In this document: positions 34,725 to 46,239 of the stretch, piece by piece | Layout of the letters: each line of letters starts with the position of its first letter | How positions within the stretch are numbered: position 1 is the stretch's first letter | DNA from: Ehretia macrophylla | Taxonomy: Eukaryota > Streptophyta > Magnoliopsida > Boraginales > Ehretiaceae | Assembly (NCBI GenBank): GCA_037974665.1 | Contig: CM075764.1 | Coordinates: 79,004,325 to 79,068,324, forward strand | Length of the DNA: 64,000 nucleotides | Direction: 5' to 3' | Translations under genes and position numbers: made by a program | The notes under the pieces: model-generated | What the model saw: only the letters and a program-made list of their open reading frames with translations | What the model was told of the DNA's origin: nothing | Database searches by the model: none

Positions 34725-37536
34725 CAAACTGAACACGGCCTCGAATATATCCCTTGACAGATCATGATGCAGACCTGGCTAACAGGAGTTATAACGCCTC
34801 GATCCCTCACGAAATCAGGACCTCCTAGTATTTCCAATAATTACAGTCCGACCCTAATCCCGGGCACGAAAAATAAGAAAAACGGACATAATTTCCTTAT
34901 TTTTAGGCCACACCACTAACCTGCACGCAGAAAATTCAACACAAACAAGGCCATAACATATATATATATAGAACTTCATTTTCTAGTTCATAAGACGTTT
35001 CTAGTTAAACAACTACTAAACTATGCAGTTGTGACCCTATTACGTACCAACTAGTGGACTTCAACTTAATTACAAACCCTTAATATACATGAAAACATAT
35101 ACAATGCCTTCAAAACTTCAAAATATTAAATACATATACAACACCAAATTCATTTTACATAATTTCACATAAATCATTCAACCTTAGCTACAAACAAGCA
35201 AGGGAACACTTGATCTTCTTCTTCTATCTCTTGAGGGCATTCTCCGCCTTACCTAAAAATGTTAGAAAAAAGAGGGGTGAGCATACACTTATGCTCAGTG
35301 AGGGAGGGATAAACCGGGAAGTTTTCGAAATCGTTTTCGTGCAATACATATAAGTCATTCATATAAACATAAGCTAAAACACCTTAAGACATGAGAATAT
35401 AACATTAGGCATATAATAAGTTTGGAAGCATTTAAAGCATATAAATTATTCATTAGCTATCACTTATAAGAAGCTCGAAAATATAACATGTAGCATTTTT
35501 TTTGCTCAGCAATATAGCATGTAACATGATAAGCTTGAATCACGAAATATGGCACTATGTACTATATACTTGAAAACATGACAACTTTAAACGCTACGTA
35601 ATCACATATATATAAAAAGGATATCGCTCGTGAACCCCCCATGGGCGCACACCTTTACCATGTGGGCCTTCATCTTTTCTTCATCTTTTTTTCTTCATCG
35701 CTTGACGCTAGAAATGCCGGCAAACCCCTTATCACTCCCGCTAGGTGTACTTCGGATGTACCCCGATCCTACGACCTAATACCCCAAAGCCTTTAATGAC
35801 TCGTGAGTGAGGGAATAGCTATGTAGGATGAACAACTGCTAGCAAGCCCGTTGCCACCCAGTGGGTGGCCACCACATCCGTGCTAACGCTTAAGGTTGCA
35901 ACCTTTGCTACACTTCGCTAGTTAGTATCGTTAGTTCTGCTTGAAAGCACGTAACACGTAATCATGTTGTAGCATATAAAGTATGTGAATATGAAATGGC
36001 ACGTAAACGAGGAGTGACAAAAGAGGCCACCCTTATGCATATAAACATTAGCATGCTTTAATTCACTAAACATACTCTACTTTACATTAAAACTAAATGA
36101 CATGCTCGAATAACTAACGTAACATGCACGTAGCTCTAGCATTCTTGAATCTTTAGATAGCATTAACAACACTTATCTTATCAAGTTAAACACCCAAACA
36201 AAACTTATCAAGTTCACTTCACAAACAACATGCTTTAAAGCTACTAAATATGCATCATTTTAAACTAAGCTCATAAAACATGATATAAAACACTCTTTGA
36301 TTATCATGACTTGTACACATTTGATAATAGCTAGCACCTGTATACTCCTGACTCTAACACATCTAGATTCTCTCAATGGCATTAATAACCCATAATTATC
36401 AAGCTAACATTCTTGGTTACATAGTCATTAGCACGAAGAAGCTTTAGCCCACTTATAACTAGCTAAAATAAACTCCAACTTTCAACAAAAGCTTAAATTT
36501 ATCACATTAGTTGTCTATGCTAATGGCCTCCAAATACTCTGATTTTAATGTATAACCGAAGCTCTTCGAGTGTAGATAATTTTAGGATCAAACGGTACTC
36601 AATTCTGAATTAAATTCCATAAGTTATAACCATTTTCATGCAACTACAACTAGTTGGTCAGAACCAGCGATTTCATGTTATATCTCGGAAATGGCTCCAT
36701 CAGAGACCCAAAACGACTGAATTAGCTCTGGCTCCAAAAACAAAGTTTGTTCTACACTGAGAAATCTAGCCACTGTGAAAGTTTCATTCAATTCTAAGCA
36801 CGTTTACTATGTCAAAAATGCTCTAGAAGTCGGGTAACGTGTTCTGTCCAGATAGGGTAACCACACACATATGCATATTTCTTGCATTTTTGCTAGTTAG
36901 AATCATTGCTATGGGATGTATTGTTCATATGACAGACTTAACTTCACTTAGAACTTTTAACAAACATGTAACCTACATACAGTTGAACAAATTAACTAAG
37001 CACCAACTACAATATAATCAACTTGCAAAACTTGTCATACATGCTCAAGAATACTTCCACAACATACTACATGACATAGATCATATTTCCTTGCATTTAT
37101 AGTCTCATGGATCATTTAACCACAACCTAATAAACATTAAAGAAGCAAGAAACAACAATAAAATGCACATATGAATGAAATTCCTCACCTAGCACTTGAA
37201 GAACATGAAATCAAAAGACCTTGGCAATCTCACTTCTTCTTATTCCTCCCTATTTCCTTCCTCTCTCTTCTTCTTCTCCCTTCTCATCCACGACTACCTT
37301 TTCTCTTTCTCCACCGATTTTCTCTTCTCCTATGTTCTAGATTTTTCTTTCTTTTGACTCTTTATTTGTTTTATAAAGCTAATTGCGCTAATTTAACTAA
37401 AATGGTTTTTGGGTTGGACTTTAAGCTTAATTTAATTTAAGTTAGATGACAAAGATTGGCCCACATGCAAATTAGAACATCTAATGACCCTAATAAAATT
37501 CCTACATTAGTTACTATTTATTTGCGTTACACTATT

Positions 37537-39975
37537 TGTGAGACCCCATATTTCGTCTTTGCCTAGATTTGCGTGATTTGACTTGTTTACGTGTTATATG
37601 AGTTAGAATGTGCTAATTCTATGATTTATATTTCTATTACGTGCTAAGTGTGCATTCATGAAATTTTTTATCAAAATCGGCATCAGAAATTTTATCGACG
37701 GTTTTTGTGAATAGTATTTTGAACACACGTCCCCTAAAATTTTTACACGGCTGTTTTAAATGTTTTAAAACCTAGTTCTCGGATATTAATAGACCCGTGT
37801 CTGATTAAAACAGATTTTGAATCGGATTAGGAATTTTAAAGGTTTTTACACTTTCTTTTGTAAAAATCACGTTTTTAATCGAGTCGGGTAAGAGTCTTTG
37901 CATGTGAAAATTGTTGTCACCTAAAATAAACTACTTTAAAATAGTCTAGGAGTTAATTGCATGTTGGTGAGTAAAATAGTCAAGAAATAGAATTAAAAGA
38001 CTAAAAATACTAAAAATACTAAATTGTTTCAACTTTGACTTTTTATTATTTTTGTTGACTAGCCTTATATATGCATAATATATCAAAATTGCTCATAAAA
38101 TAAAGCTCAAACACCTCCAAATCTTACACACATGGCCGAACACCTAGGAGCCATTTTTGCTTAGTTTTTGATCAATTTTTCTCTTAGAATTTGCAATACA
38201 AAGCCAATACACTTGAACCAAAGTTTGTTTTTGCTTGTTGGGTACCCATTGCACATCTTTCTTGCATCATATAACATCAAAGGTGAGAAAAATTCTAGAT
38301 CTCAAAATGTTCTTTTTATGTCAATTCATATAATTGAATTTTTAGTCGTTGAAATGTTGAATTTATGTTAGAATATTGCTCAGTAGATGCTAAGGATCAG
38401 TTATATGTATTTATATAAGTTTTGATCGATTGTAGCATGTATTTATATTTTTCGGGTATTAAAATTAAATTATTGGATTGTTGTTGATTTAATGGAGTTG
38501 TGGTGGTTGGAATTGATTGTTGTTAGCTTTTAAAAGTTTGTTAAATACGTGATAGTAATGTTGTAATGCCGAAATTTTGATTGTGATATCGTGGTGAAAG
38601 TTCAAAAATTTCAGCCATAGTGAATTGAGATTTTAGGGTTGTTGGGCTTGTTTTGGATGGATTGTGGTTAGTTTCCGAGTGGGCTAATGTAGTTGCTTGA
38701 GTGGGTGAGTGATAGAAACTGGTTTGGAGGTTATTGGATTAGTAGATTGTAAGTTATGACTTTTAGAAGTTTGAGTAGTCTTTCTTTAAATGTTGAAATA
38801 ATGTCTTTAGTTGTTTAAGTGGTGTTTGAGGGGTTGAATCATGGGTTGTTGTTGGTTAGATTCGGGTTCAGTTGTGTGGTTTAATGCATGTTAAGTTGGG
38901 TGGCCTACTTTGTCATCTAACTTAGTTGTTGGGTTGTTAATTGATTATTTGATGTTATGTTGTTGAAATGATGTTAACTGATTGATTATTGATGAAGTCG
39001 GGAGATAGGCAACCTACTTTGTTGTCCTCCTGTGATATGAATGATTATTATTATTTTCATGAGTCTTGGTATGTGTGTGCCACTTCTTGGGCAGTGTTGG
39101 GCTGTCGAGTTGATAACGGCATGACTATCATAGACTACTACCAGCTCGCATGGGCGGAGGTGCCATGGAGGGAGGGGCTAGTGAGGTACCTCGGGTGCGT
39201 GAGTAATGGGGAGTTATAAGAAAATGGTTAAGATCGTGATGGTGTTTGGAGCTACACCAACTAGAGTATCCTTTATTGATTGGTTATTATCATTGTTGTG
39301 CTTATATTGTTATTGATGTTTATTATGTGTTTACTGCTCAAATGATGATTTTCAAGGAGTATAGTAAATACTTTTAAAAGATCTATCGAATCATCACTGG
39401 GCTTGTTTTATATAAGCTCACTCTCATTCGTTATATACATACAGGTGTTACTGAACAAGAATACGGGTACGTGCCTCAGGAGGCTGAGAATGTGACTTTT
39501 GTTGAAGAGTTTTATGTGCCAGAGTCATATCCTGATGCTTAGCTGGAATATTTTATGCTATTTTGTAGTATGACTTATGTTGTAGAGTTTCAAGCTTTTA
39601 AATGTTGTATTGTATAAACTGATCTAAAGATAGTAAAAGTGTTATGCTAGTTTAGTTGTCTTACTTTTGGATTTAAATAAGTTGCTAAGCTAGTATAATA
39701 TGTTATGTATGTGTATGGTTTTACTTAGTGATGCTGTTGTTGAAACGGAGCCATGTAATCTATGGCTGGTTTGTTGAATGGTTGTTTAATATAATGAATC
39801 GGTTGTGTGGTATGTTGTTGAAATAGTTGTGGAGTTGTCGTTTATGTTTGGAGTTGGTTGTATGAAAATATTAAGGGTTGGTTTAGAGCCCTGATGTCCG
39901 TGTTACTGTTGTTATACTGCCGAAATTCCGTGACGTCCTAACTGATCGTAGGTGGGGTCGAGTTAGGGCATTACA
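37537..39975 (+). mobile_element. Solo gypsy LTR B, 2439 bp, target duplication CTATT
   Basis: It starts TGTGAGACCCC and ends AGTTAGGGCATTACA, flanked by CTATT at 37532-37536 and 39976-39980. It is closely related to LTR A in length and in the order of its landmarks: GTGAATAGTA (37707), TATA box (~38063), ATGGCCGAA (38132), donor-like ATCAAAG|GTGAG (38283), CCTACTTTGT hairpins (~38896 and ~39007), hairpin TGGGCTT/AAGCTCA (39398-39420), acceptor-like CATACAG (39444), and a conserved short frame up to 39542. Confidence 0.94.
38132..39542 (+). pseudogene. Candidate two-exon LTR-encoded small protein in LTR B (one internal TAG)
   Basis: Exon 1, 38132-38282 (151 nt), begins ATGGCCGAACAC about 65 bp after the TATA box and runs to ATCAAAG|GTGAG. 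Exon 2, 39445-39542 (98 nt), follows CATACAG and ends in TAG. Joined, they make 249 nt or 83 codons including the stop, in one frame with a single TAG at codon 11. Exon 1 ends with a hydrophobic stretch (SLFLLVGYPLHIFLASYNI); exon 2 carries YVPQEAE, VEE and YVPESYP. LTR A preserves the exon 2 frame (VTKPDFWYVPQEAEY...YVPESYP) without indels, but its exon 1 is frameshifted. The frame and borders are seen; splicing and translation are inferred. It could instead be a fortuitous frame in a spliced leader. Confidence 0.4.
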
Positions 39976-41069
39976 CTATTCACTCAGGACCTTCCTGAAA
40001 TACAATAAATGAAATTTCTTCGATGAACGTGCTCTAGTAATAGTTCAAATAAGATAAATATGTATGCCAAATAATTAAATAAAATAAAATGAATTTGTCT
40101 TCGAGTTTATTTGTTTCATAAAGCTAATTGCGCTAATTTAACTAAAATGGTTTTTGGGTTGGACTTTAAGCTTAATTTAATTTAAGTTAGATGACAAAGA
40201 TTGGCCCACATGCAAATTAGAACATCTAATGACCCTAATAAAATTCTTACATTAGTTACTATTTATTTACGTTATACTATTCACTCAGGACCTTCCTGAA
40301 ATACAATAAATGAAATTTCTTCGATGAACGTGCTCTAGTAATAGTTCAAATAAGATAAATATGTATGCCAAATAATTAAATAAAATAAAATGAATTTGTC
40401 TTTGAGTTCAGAGCTACTTATTCAAATAATTGAAAATAGTGAAATCTAACAATTAAATGCAAGAAAATAATTTTAAATAAATATAATACTAAGATAATTA
40501 TTTCATATAAATTAATTTATCATAGATCGCACGTTTTTCAAGAAACACAAAAAGTATGTTAACAAGTAAATGCAAAACATTAAGTAAACATGGATTTACA
40601 TGAAAACACTTAAAATGCACATATAAACACATGCAAATAAGTACTATTCACTACATGCTAGGTCTAGGGTATCACAGGAGCAGACTTGGATGACGGGGTG
40701 TCATGCAGGGACCTGGTAAAATAGGCTAAGTTCCTGGATAGAGATAAGCATGAGGGGTTTTAGGTTAAAATAAGGATGGACACTGGGAGTACGATATTAG
40801 GGATCCATTTTTATCACAACTCCTAGCCATGAGTAAGTATAAATAAGCAGAATATCACCAGGCAAGGTACTCAATTTTCACCGAAACACTCTGCACTTAT
40901 CCCAACTCCTAAGCATTTCTTGTCCCTAAACTGATTGAGTGTTAGAGTGGGAACCTTGGGAGCCCTCCCAAGTTCCTTTGTTTTGCAGGGTGTAGGTCGA
41001 ATGCATTAACTTCATCCTCGTTGGAGGTCGAAAAGTACAAACCTACCCTATACCAAATTTACACCTTAA

Positions 41070-41514
41070 TAGGTTGCCGCCATTTGTGGGAACCTTTAAC
41101 CAACACCTACTGAGAATCTATGATGGTTCATACCCGTAGGCAAGCTAACACCGGTTGAAACCAGTACCCTCCGGAGGAATACCCTTCCCATAGGACATTT
41201 GAGATCCCTCTGGTAGCTACTATACCTATTATTACGGTACCTCACAACTCAGCTATAGCCTCGGGAGTCCTATCGGTCTTCGTTCCAGGCGATATGTCAT
41301 CCTCCTCAAAGCCGATGGATTTACTGACTTTAGTCCAGATGTTCAATGGCCTTAGAGGAGCTTTTAATCAGTTTCTACAAATCCAAGGGTTAGCACAACC
41401 AGAACCAGTACCACTCTAGCAAGAGCGACCAGCGTCAATACCCCATGATCAGCCCCGTCACCCTGTGTACCCCGAAGATACATGAGGGTCGATTGAAACT
41501 GTGGAAGATTCAAG
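41070..41514 (+). pseudogene. Start of a Tat-like gag, degenerate
   Basis: After the primer-site-like GCCGCCATTTGTGGGAA, a frame begins near 41119 (MMVHTRRQANTG) and is interrupted by TGA and TAG codons. The openings and the proline/glutamine-rich stretch (IQGLAQPEPVPL) resemble the N-terminal part of Tat-type Gag proteins. It is cut at about 41514 by the next LTR segment. The assignment rests on position after the LTR and primer site. Confidence 0.4.
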
Positions 41515-42755
41515 GGGGGTATTTTTCTTTTTGTTTTTATGACTATTATACATAAATGTGACTAATATGTATATGTGTAATATGTGTCATCTATTTGTGT
41601 GAGCATGTTGGTCATAAAAGTGAAGTAAACTAACTTAAGTAGGTCTAGTGGTGCAATTAAATATTAGCTAGTTCAATTAATATATTAGACTACGTAACAC
41701 TATTCATTGAACTACTAAAACATTTTCTAAATGGATGCTCCTAACGCATTTAGCTCAAACGCACATTTTTCTCATTCCTAAAACAATTAATATGATTTTA
41801 AAAAAATGTTAATTCGAAGTAATTAAGCAGTTGAAAAATATGATGAATAGTATCCACATAAAACAACAAGTAATGCATAGTAAAGATGCGCAAATAGTGG
41901 ATGCAAAGTTAAAAAAGTATACGGTGAAGTTCTCGAGCGTCACAGGGACAACCTACTTTTTTATCTCCTCGTTTAAAGTGCATTTTACGAATGTGTGAAT
42001 GATTGATTGAATGTTATCGAAAAGTTGCAACCTTTTATTGAGGCACGGTAGTGTTGTGTCTCCATTGGGTGGCAGTGGGCTTGCCAGTGGTTACATGACC
42101 TCCGCGATCTATTCCCTCACTCGTATGGTCGGTGAAGGCCACGGGTTGTTAGGTCGTAGGATTTCGGGGTACATCTGTAGTATACCCATCAACGTTATAA
42201 GGGGTTATTGATATCACAAGTGCAATGAAGCAAAGGAAATAGGAGAGATAAGGGGAATGAAAACCGTATCCTTTTCTTGAGTGGTTTTAAAGCTTTATTG
42301 TTACTTATTCAAGTGTTGTATGTTTTCTTATAATGTTCAATGCTTATATGCTTCCTATCAATGTTAAATTGCTTGCATATCTCATGCTTTCCATGTCATG
42401 GCATTCATGCATCACAAAAAGGTTTTCCAAAGCCTCTCGTGTTTTCTCCCCTCACTGAGCTTTATAGCTTACCCCTTTCATTTTATAAAATGCTTTCAGG
42501 TGAACTCTTGGAATTCTGTGATTACTGCTGTCGAGAAGATTTGAGAGATTATTTGGAAGTGTATAACTCGCTAAATTATGAAATCTCTTGTAATAGAGAA
42601 TTGTTATAACGAGTTATTGTAATGGATTCATTTATTGAATGTAATGGAAGAATTTTAATTGCTCTGATGTACTATTTTATGGGTATTAGTGAGTGGGTAA
42701 TTTTATTGTGCCTTAGTGGACTTAGGAGAAACGATCTTCTTAAGCCCGTGGCATC
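41515..42755 (+). mobile_element. Gypsy-type LTR fragment E
   Basis: It shares ordered blocks with LTRs C and D: the GCCAGTGG...GGTCGTAGGAT region (~42070-42180) and TTTTCCAAAGCCTCTC before CTCACTGAGC. The conserved hairpin TGAGCT/AGCTTA is at 42456-42471 with a G-U pair, followed by an acceptor-like CTTTCAG at 42499. An ACAACCTACTTTTTTATC element lies near 41948. Its ends are not defined by a target duplication. Confidence 0.6.
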
Positions 42756-42789
42756 ATGATCCCATTAATATTTTGTGAATTTGTGATTA

Positions 42790-43675
42790 TTTTATGTATC
42801 TTTAGCAAAAATAAGTCGATAAATGCGATAGAGGTAAGATTAGACTCAGAAAGAATACAAAAAAAAAAGAGTTTTAGATACTTGGGCTCTATGGTTCAAC
42901 AAGATGGGGAGATAAATACGGACGTTGATTATAGAATCAAAGCAGGATAGACGAAGTAGAGAAATACGTCAAGAATCTTGTGTGATCGAAAAATATCACT
43001 TAAGCTAAAAGGAAAGTTCTATAAGATAGCCAATAGGCCTGCTATGTTATATGGTTCAGAGTGTTGGGCGGTGAAATATCAACATGTTCATAAAATGTCG
43101 GTGGCTGAGATGAGAATGTTGAGATTGATGTGTGGCAAAATTAGGAATGGCAAGATTAGGAACGATGTGATACGTGAAAGAGTAGGAGTAGAGAAATGCG
43201 TCAGGAATCTTGTGTGATCGAAAAATACCACTTAAGCTTAAAGGAAAGTTCTATAAGATAGCCAATAGGCCTGCTATGTTATATGGTTCAGAGTGTTGGG
43301 CGGTGAAATATCAACATGTTCATAAAATGTCGGTGGCTGAGATGAGAATGTTGAGATTGATATATGGCAAAATTAGGAATGACAAGATTAGGAACGAGAT
43401 GATACGTGAAAGAGTAGGAATGGTCCCGATTGAGGATAAGATGAAGGAAAATCGTTTGAGATGGTTTGGCCATGTAAGGAGACGACATGTTAAGGCACCT
43501 GTTAGAAGGTGTGAAAGTTTAGAAATAATACTCCAGAAGAAAGGTAGAGGTAGATATAAGATTACTTGGACAAAGACAATTAGACAAGACCTCGCGTGTA
43601 TGGATCTCATAGAGGATATGACTCTCGACAGGAAGGAATGGCGTCGCATGATCCATATAACCAACCCCATTTAAT
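42790..43675 (+). pseudogene. RTE-type LINE 3' end with a 232-bp tandem duplication
   Basis: Readable blocks are VRLDSERIQKKKSFRYLGS (from ~42826), VQQDGEI, then LKLKGKFYKIANRPAMLYGS, MSVAEMRMLRL, RLRWFGHVRRRH, APVRRCE and DLACMDLIEDMTLDRKEWR. These are the conserved C-terminal region downstream of the reverse transcriptase in plant RTE/BovB-like LINEs. A 232-bp segment starting GAAATACGTC at 42961 is repeated from 43193 (GAAATGCGTC). Since 232 is not a multiple of three, the reading frame is broken by the duplication. Stops occur near 42948. Only the 3' end of the LINE is present, as expected from 5' truncation. Confidence 0.85.
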
Positions 43676-43776
43676 GGGACAAAGGTTAGTTTGGTTTGAT
43701 TTAATTTTTTTGTGATAACTTTATGGTATCTGAAAACAAGTCTTGTTTGAGGACAAGTAAGGTTTAGGTTTGGGAA
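43676..43776 (+). other. 3' end and polypurine tract of a gypsy element
   Basis: TTTGAGGACAAGTAAGGTTTAGGTTTGGGAA precedes the LTR; the pattern TTGAGGACAAG followed by GGTTTGRGG recurs at 58545 and 59526. It is the usual sequence before the 3' LTR of Athila/Tat-like plant elements. Confidence 0.6.
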
Positions 43777-45327
43777 TGTTGATATGACCATAATTGCAGT
43801 ACTCAAACTACTGTATTTCTACTACATTTGCATCATAACTTAGGAATAAATGCAAACACTTATATACTTTTGATGCAATGTAGGATGATCTCAGAAGTGA
43901 ACAAATCAAACCCGAAACGATCCAAATTGCAAGTCAAGAAGTTGAGAATGGGAAAACTCGAGAAACGGTGGATGAATGAGGCCTGTAGAGAAATAATTTG
44001 GCCTAAACTAGTGCAAAATCAGACTCAAAATGCTGAAAAATGCCTGAAAATGGATCGGTCAACGCTCTAGTCAAAGTCAAAATTGCCAGCAAAGGGTGCT
44101 CGAGCACCCTCCACGGAATATTCCACCAAATTCCGTCAATTTCTACCATCTTCTACCACCTTCTCGAATGACACGTGGTACAATCTTAGTGGAGGAGCAG
44201 GGGCGCGCTTGAACACGCCACACAGGGCGCTCGAGCATGACTCAAAATTTTTTCCTATAAATAGGCCCTCAACCGGATGAAATTTTAGAATTAATTTTAT
44301 TTTAAATATTATTTTTAGAATTTAATTTAGTTTTTAATTTTAGTTTTAATTATTAGTTTAGTTTATTTTCAGAGTAATTTAAATATATTTTGTAGAATAC
44401 GGGGGAAGTTCTGCCCGAATAGCTTTTATTAGCTCTTATTCGAGGGAAATATTGCCTAGTAGCTCTTATTCGGGGGAAACTCTGCCCGAATAGCTATTTT
44501 GCGTGGAACATCTACTCAAACTTCAGTGTTCAGAAATACGAGTTCATCAATACTGGGGAGCCTTTCTTGACTCTTTTTTACTTGTAGAACTCGTATTTAT
44601 CTTTAAATATCTAAATAGATTATTATCTAGGGGAGGATATTATAAATGACGGTCTTTTAATCTATGGTCTCAGATTCTGATAATTTGATTTAAATGCAAT
44701 ATATAGCTTGTTTTAATTCAGTATTGTCTTTACTTTTGTGCCATATATTCGTGTTATAATAGTAAATCTATAGGTTGAGCCATAGATTCCATGAGACTAT
44801 AGGTTGTACCATAGTTTCTACCCAAGAAGTAGTTAATTACTTAGTTTAGTTTGCCCGGTTATGCTAGGTTATAAGGACAGATCTATACTACGGCTATATA
44901 ACGGACTCGTAGATAGAACAATACCTGTAACAAAAGTGGTAACTAGGACTTAATTGGTCTAAGAAAATTAACTAGGTTAATGCTTGTAGCTTAACCCATG
45001 CATTGAATCAGAGAATCATGGATACCGAGCCTAGATTAGTTGCCTCGTTTACATATCAAGACCCCTAGATCTCTTCCCTTGTATTTAACAAAACCAATCC
45101 TTAGCTTTAGTTTACATTATTAGCATAATCATTCAAAACCATTCTTTAAACTGTCACGTTTTCACTTCAGCACTTTCTCACACTACTTAACTTACTAACT
45201 CACGAGCTTCCCTGTGTAATTCGACTCCATACTCAGAGCATACTACACTACATGATCCGTGCTCTTGCGGGTTATTAAAACTTGGTTATTTTTGCACGCT
45301 TTTTATATACCAACCGAGTTACGATCA
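43777..45327 (+). mobile_element. 3' LTR F of an Athila/Tat-like gypsy element
   Basis: It begins TGTTGATATGACC directly after the polypurine tract and ends GAGTTACGATCA; LTR G ends GATACGATCA. The promoter is clear: a GC-rich module with GGTGCTCGAGCACCC (~44096) and GGGCGCTCGAGC (~44225), then TATAAATA at 44256-44263. Downstream is a tandem repeat around TCTGCCCGAATAGCT (44398-44495, about 2.5 copies). It is homologous to LTR G (59559-61166) in layout but strongly diverged, so the two are not partners of one insertion. Confidence 0.7.
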
Positions 45328-45634
45328 AATGCACTTGACCCTCTGGAACTGGTTGTGGCCCCAAGTGAGTGCTGAAGGAAAGTATTAGATGACGTGAACA
45401 CAAAAACCTCTGGAAGTGCTAGTCCGTCAATTTTAAATTCAAAAAATAATAATAATAATATTTTTTTTTTACCCTGGGTGAAATTATTTTTACCCTAACC
45501 CTATCATCTTCATATTAATCTATCTTCTCTTCTTCTTTTCTCACCGCCACACCATATTCTTCCTAAAAAAAGAAAAAAAAATTGTCTCAATTTCAAAACA
45601 TTTTTATTTCATAAAAAAATATATTTAAAAAAAA
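45328..45634 (+). promoter_or_regulatory. Internal leader unit 1 of the env-like module
   Basis: Non-coding. It holds a weak inverted repeat GGGTGAAATTATTTTTACCC (~45477) and a pyrimidine-rich leader with TTTCTCACCGCCACACC (~45538) directly before the ATG at 45635. The CACCGCCACC-type leader recurs in unit 2, so the two units look like duplicates. Confidence 0.35.
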
Positions 45635-45757
45635 ATGGGAACCGCTTCACAAGTGGATGCCGAGTTTGCTCATGCTGTAATAATTGTTGAATGTGTATGC
45701 ATCATTCTTCTATTTCTGGTTTATATCCTAATCAAGATTGAAAATTCACTCGATTGA
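45635..45757 (+). CDS. Small single-membrane-span ORF 1 (40 aa)
   Basis: ATG in an A-rich context (AAAAAATGGG), 40 codons, TGA. The N-terminal half is soluble and slightly acidic (MGTASQVDAEFAHA), followed by a hydrophobic segment, residues 15-33 (VIIVECVCIILLFLVYILI), and a short tail KIENSLD. It lies downstream of the pyrimidine-rich leader unit 1 and upstream of a similar small ORF at 46240, inside the env-like region of a gypsy element. I do not recognise the family. Function is unknown; the shape suggests a membrane microprotein. An accidental frame is possible at this length. Confidence 0.35.
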   Translation: MGTASQVDAEFAHAVIIVECVCIILLFLVYILIKIENSLD

Positions 45758-46050
45758 GTTAGAAGATTGCAGAGTGTTTAATTTTTGTTTTATCATGTAA
45801 TTTTTGGAGAGTTTTATAATTTTTAGAAGCATGACGTAATTAGGAATTTTGTTTTTGCAAGTGTGTGTATTTAGTTATTCATTTTTTTCTTATGTATTAG
45901 TATTTATTTGTACTTTTATTTTATTATTATTATTTTTTGTACCGATTTCTTTTTATAAAAATAAAAAATGTGATCTTGTAGAAAATAGGTTTGAGGAAGA
46001 TAATATTTTCCTATTTTTTAATTTTCCAAAGACGAAAAAAAAGAGTCAGG

Positions 46051-46239
46051 AAGACCACGTTCGAGAGCACCTAACCTCCCGTTCAAGCACAGTCAGCCCT
46101 AGCAGAAGGGTTTTAAAACCCTGATTCTTTCTTCTTCCCCTCATTTTGTTTTTTCTTCACCGCCACCTTCCTTTCTCCTCTCTCTAAATTTTTTTTTCTC
46201 TTCTTTCATTCTTCTACCACTTTGCAGCATTCAAACAAA
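46051..46239 (+). promoter_or_regulatory. Internal promoter-like unit 2 of the env-like module
   Basis: It contains a degenerate copy of the LTR's GCTCGAGC module (TTCGAGAGCACC and GTTCAAGCAC, ~46057-46086). A palindrome with a TATA-like core, GGGTTTTAAAACCC (~46107-46120), follows, then a long pyrimidine-rich leader (CTTCACCGCCACCTTCC) and TTTGCAG, and the ATG at 46240. The order GC module, TATA-like palindrome, CT-rich leader, ORF is the same in unit 3. Confidence 0.4.

Larger units (their letters stand above)
37361..40406. repeat. 301-bp tandem duplication; one arm holds LTR B, the other keeps the empty site
   Basis: Arm 1 is 37361-37536 plus 39981-40105. Arm 2 is 40106-40406. Once LTR B and one CTATT are removed, both arms are 301 bp and almost identical. 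In arm 2 the target reads GTTATACTATTCACTCAGG without insertion (CTATT at 40277-40281). The duplication lies inside LTR D. Confidence 0.92.
34790..40676 (-). mobile_element. Solo gypsy-type LTR D (minus strand), carrying LTR B and a 301-bp tandem duplication
   Basis: On the minus strand it starts TGTGATACCC at 40676 and ends ...GAGGCGTTATA at 34790, matching LTR C at both ends (TGTGATGCCC ... GGGCGTGACA). The flanks GGAGT (34785-34789) and GGAGC (40677-40681) are a target duplication with one difference. Without LTR B and the duplicated 301 bp it is about 3.1 kb. The minus strand carries the hairpin TGAGCATAAGTGTATGCTCA (complement of 35278-35297), identical to LTR C, plus donor-like GCTAG|GTGAG (37188) and acceptor-like TTTTTAG (35253). 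There is no gag-pol, so it is a solo LTR. Confidence 0.8.
34725..41069 (+). mobile_element. Tat-like gypsy LTR fragment, split by LTR D
   Basis: The parts are 34725-34789 and 40682-41069, with the large LTR D between. The right part has a TATA-like GTATAAATAAGC (~40837) and runs to 41069, followed by GTTGCCGCCATTTGTGGGAA. That resembles the TGGCGCCGTCTGTGGGAA primer-site region of Tat-type elements, and a gag-like frame follows. The left end of this LTR is not defined. Confidence 0.5.

Noticed and set aside
43288-43806. Open frames on the minus strand opposite the RTE LINE
   Set aside because: They are antisense shadows of a recognisable LINE reading on the plus strand and have no motif of their own.
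45849-46124. 91-codon frame MFLQVCVFSYSFFSYVLVF
   Set aside because: T-rich low-complexity DNA between the two microprotein units; the phenylalanine/leucine bias follows from base composition and its end overlaps the unit 2 promoter-like block.
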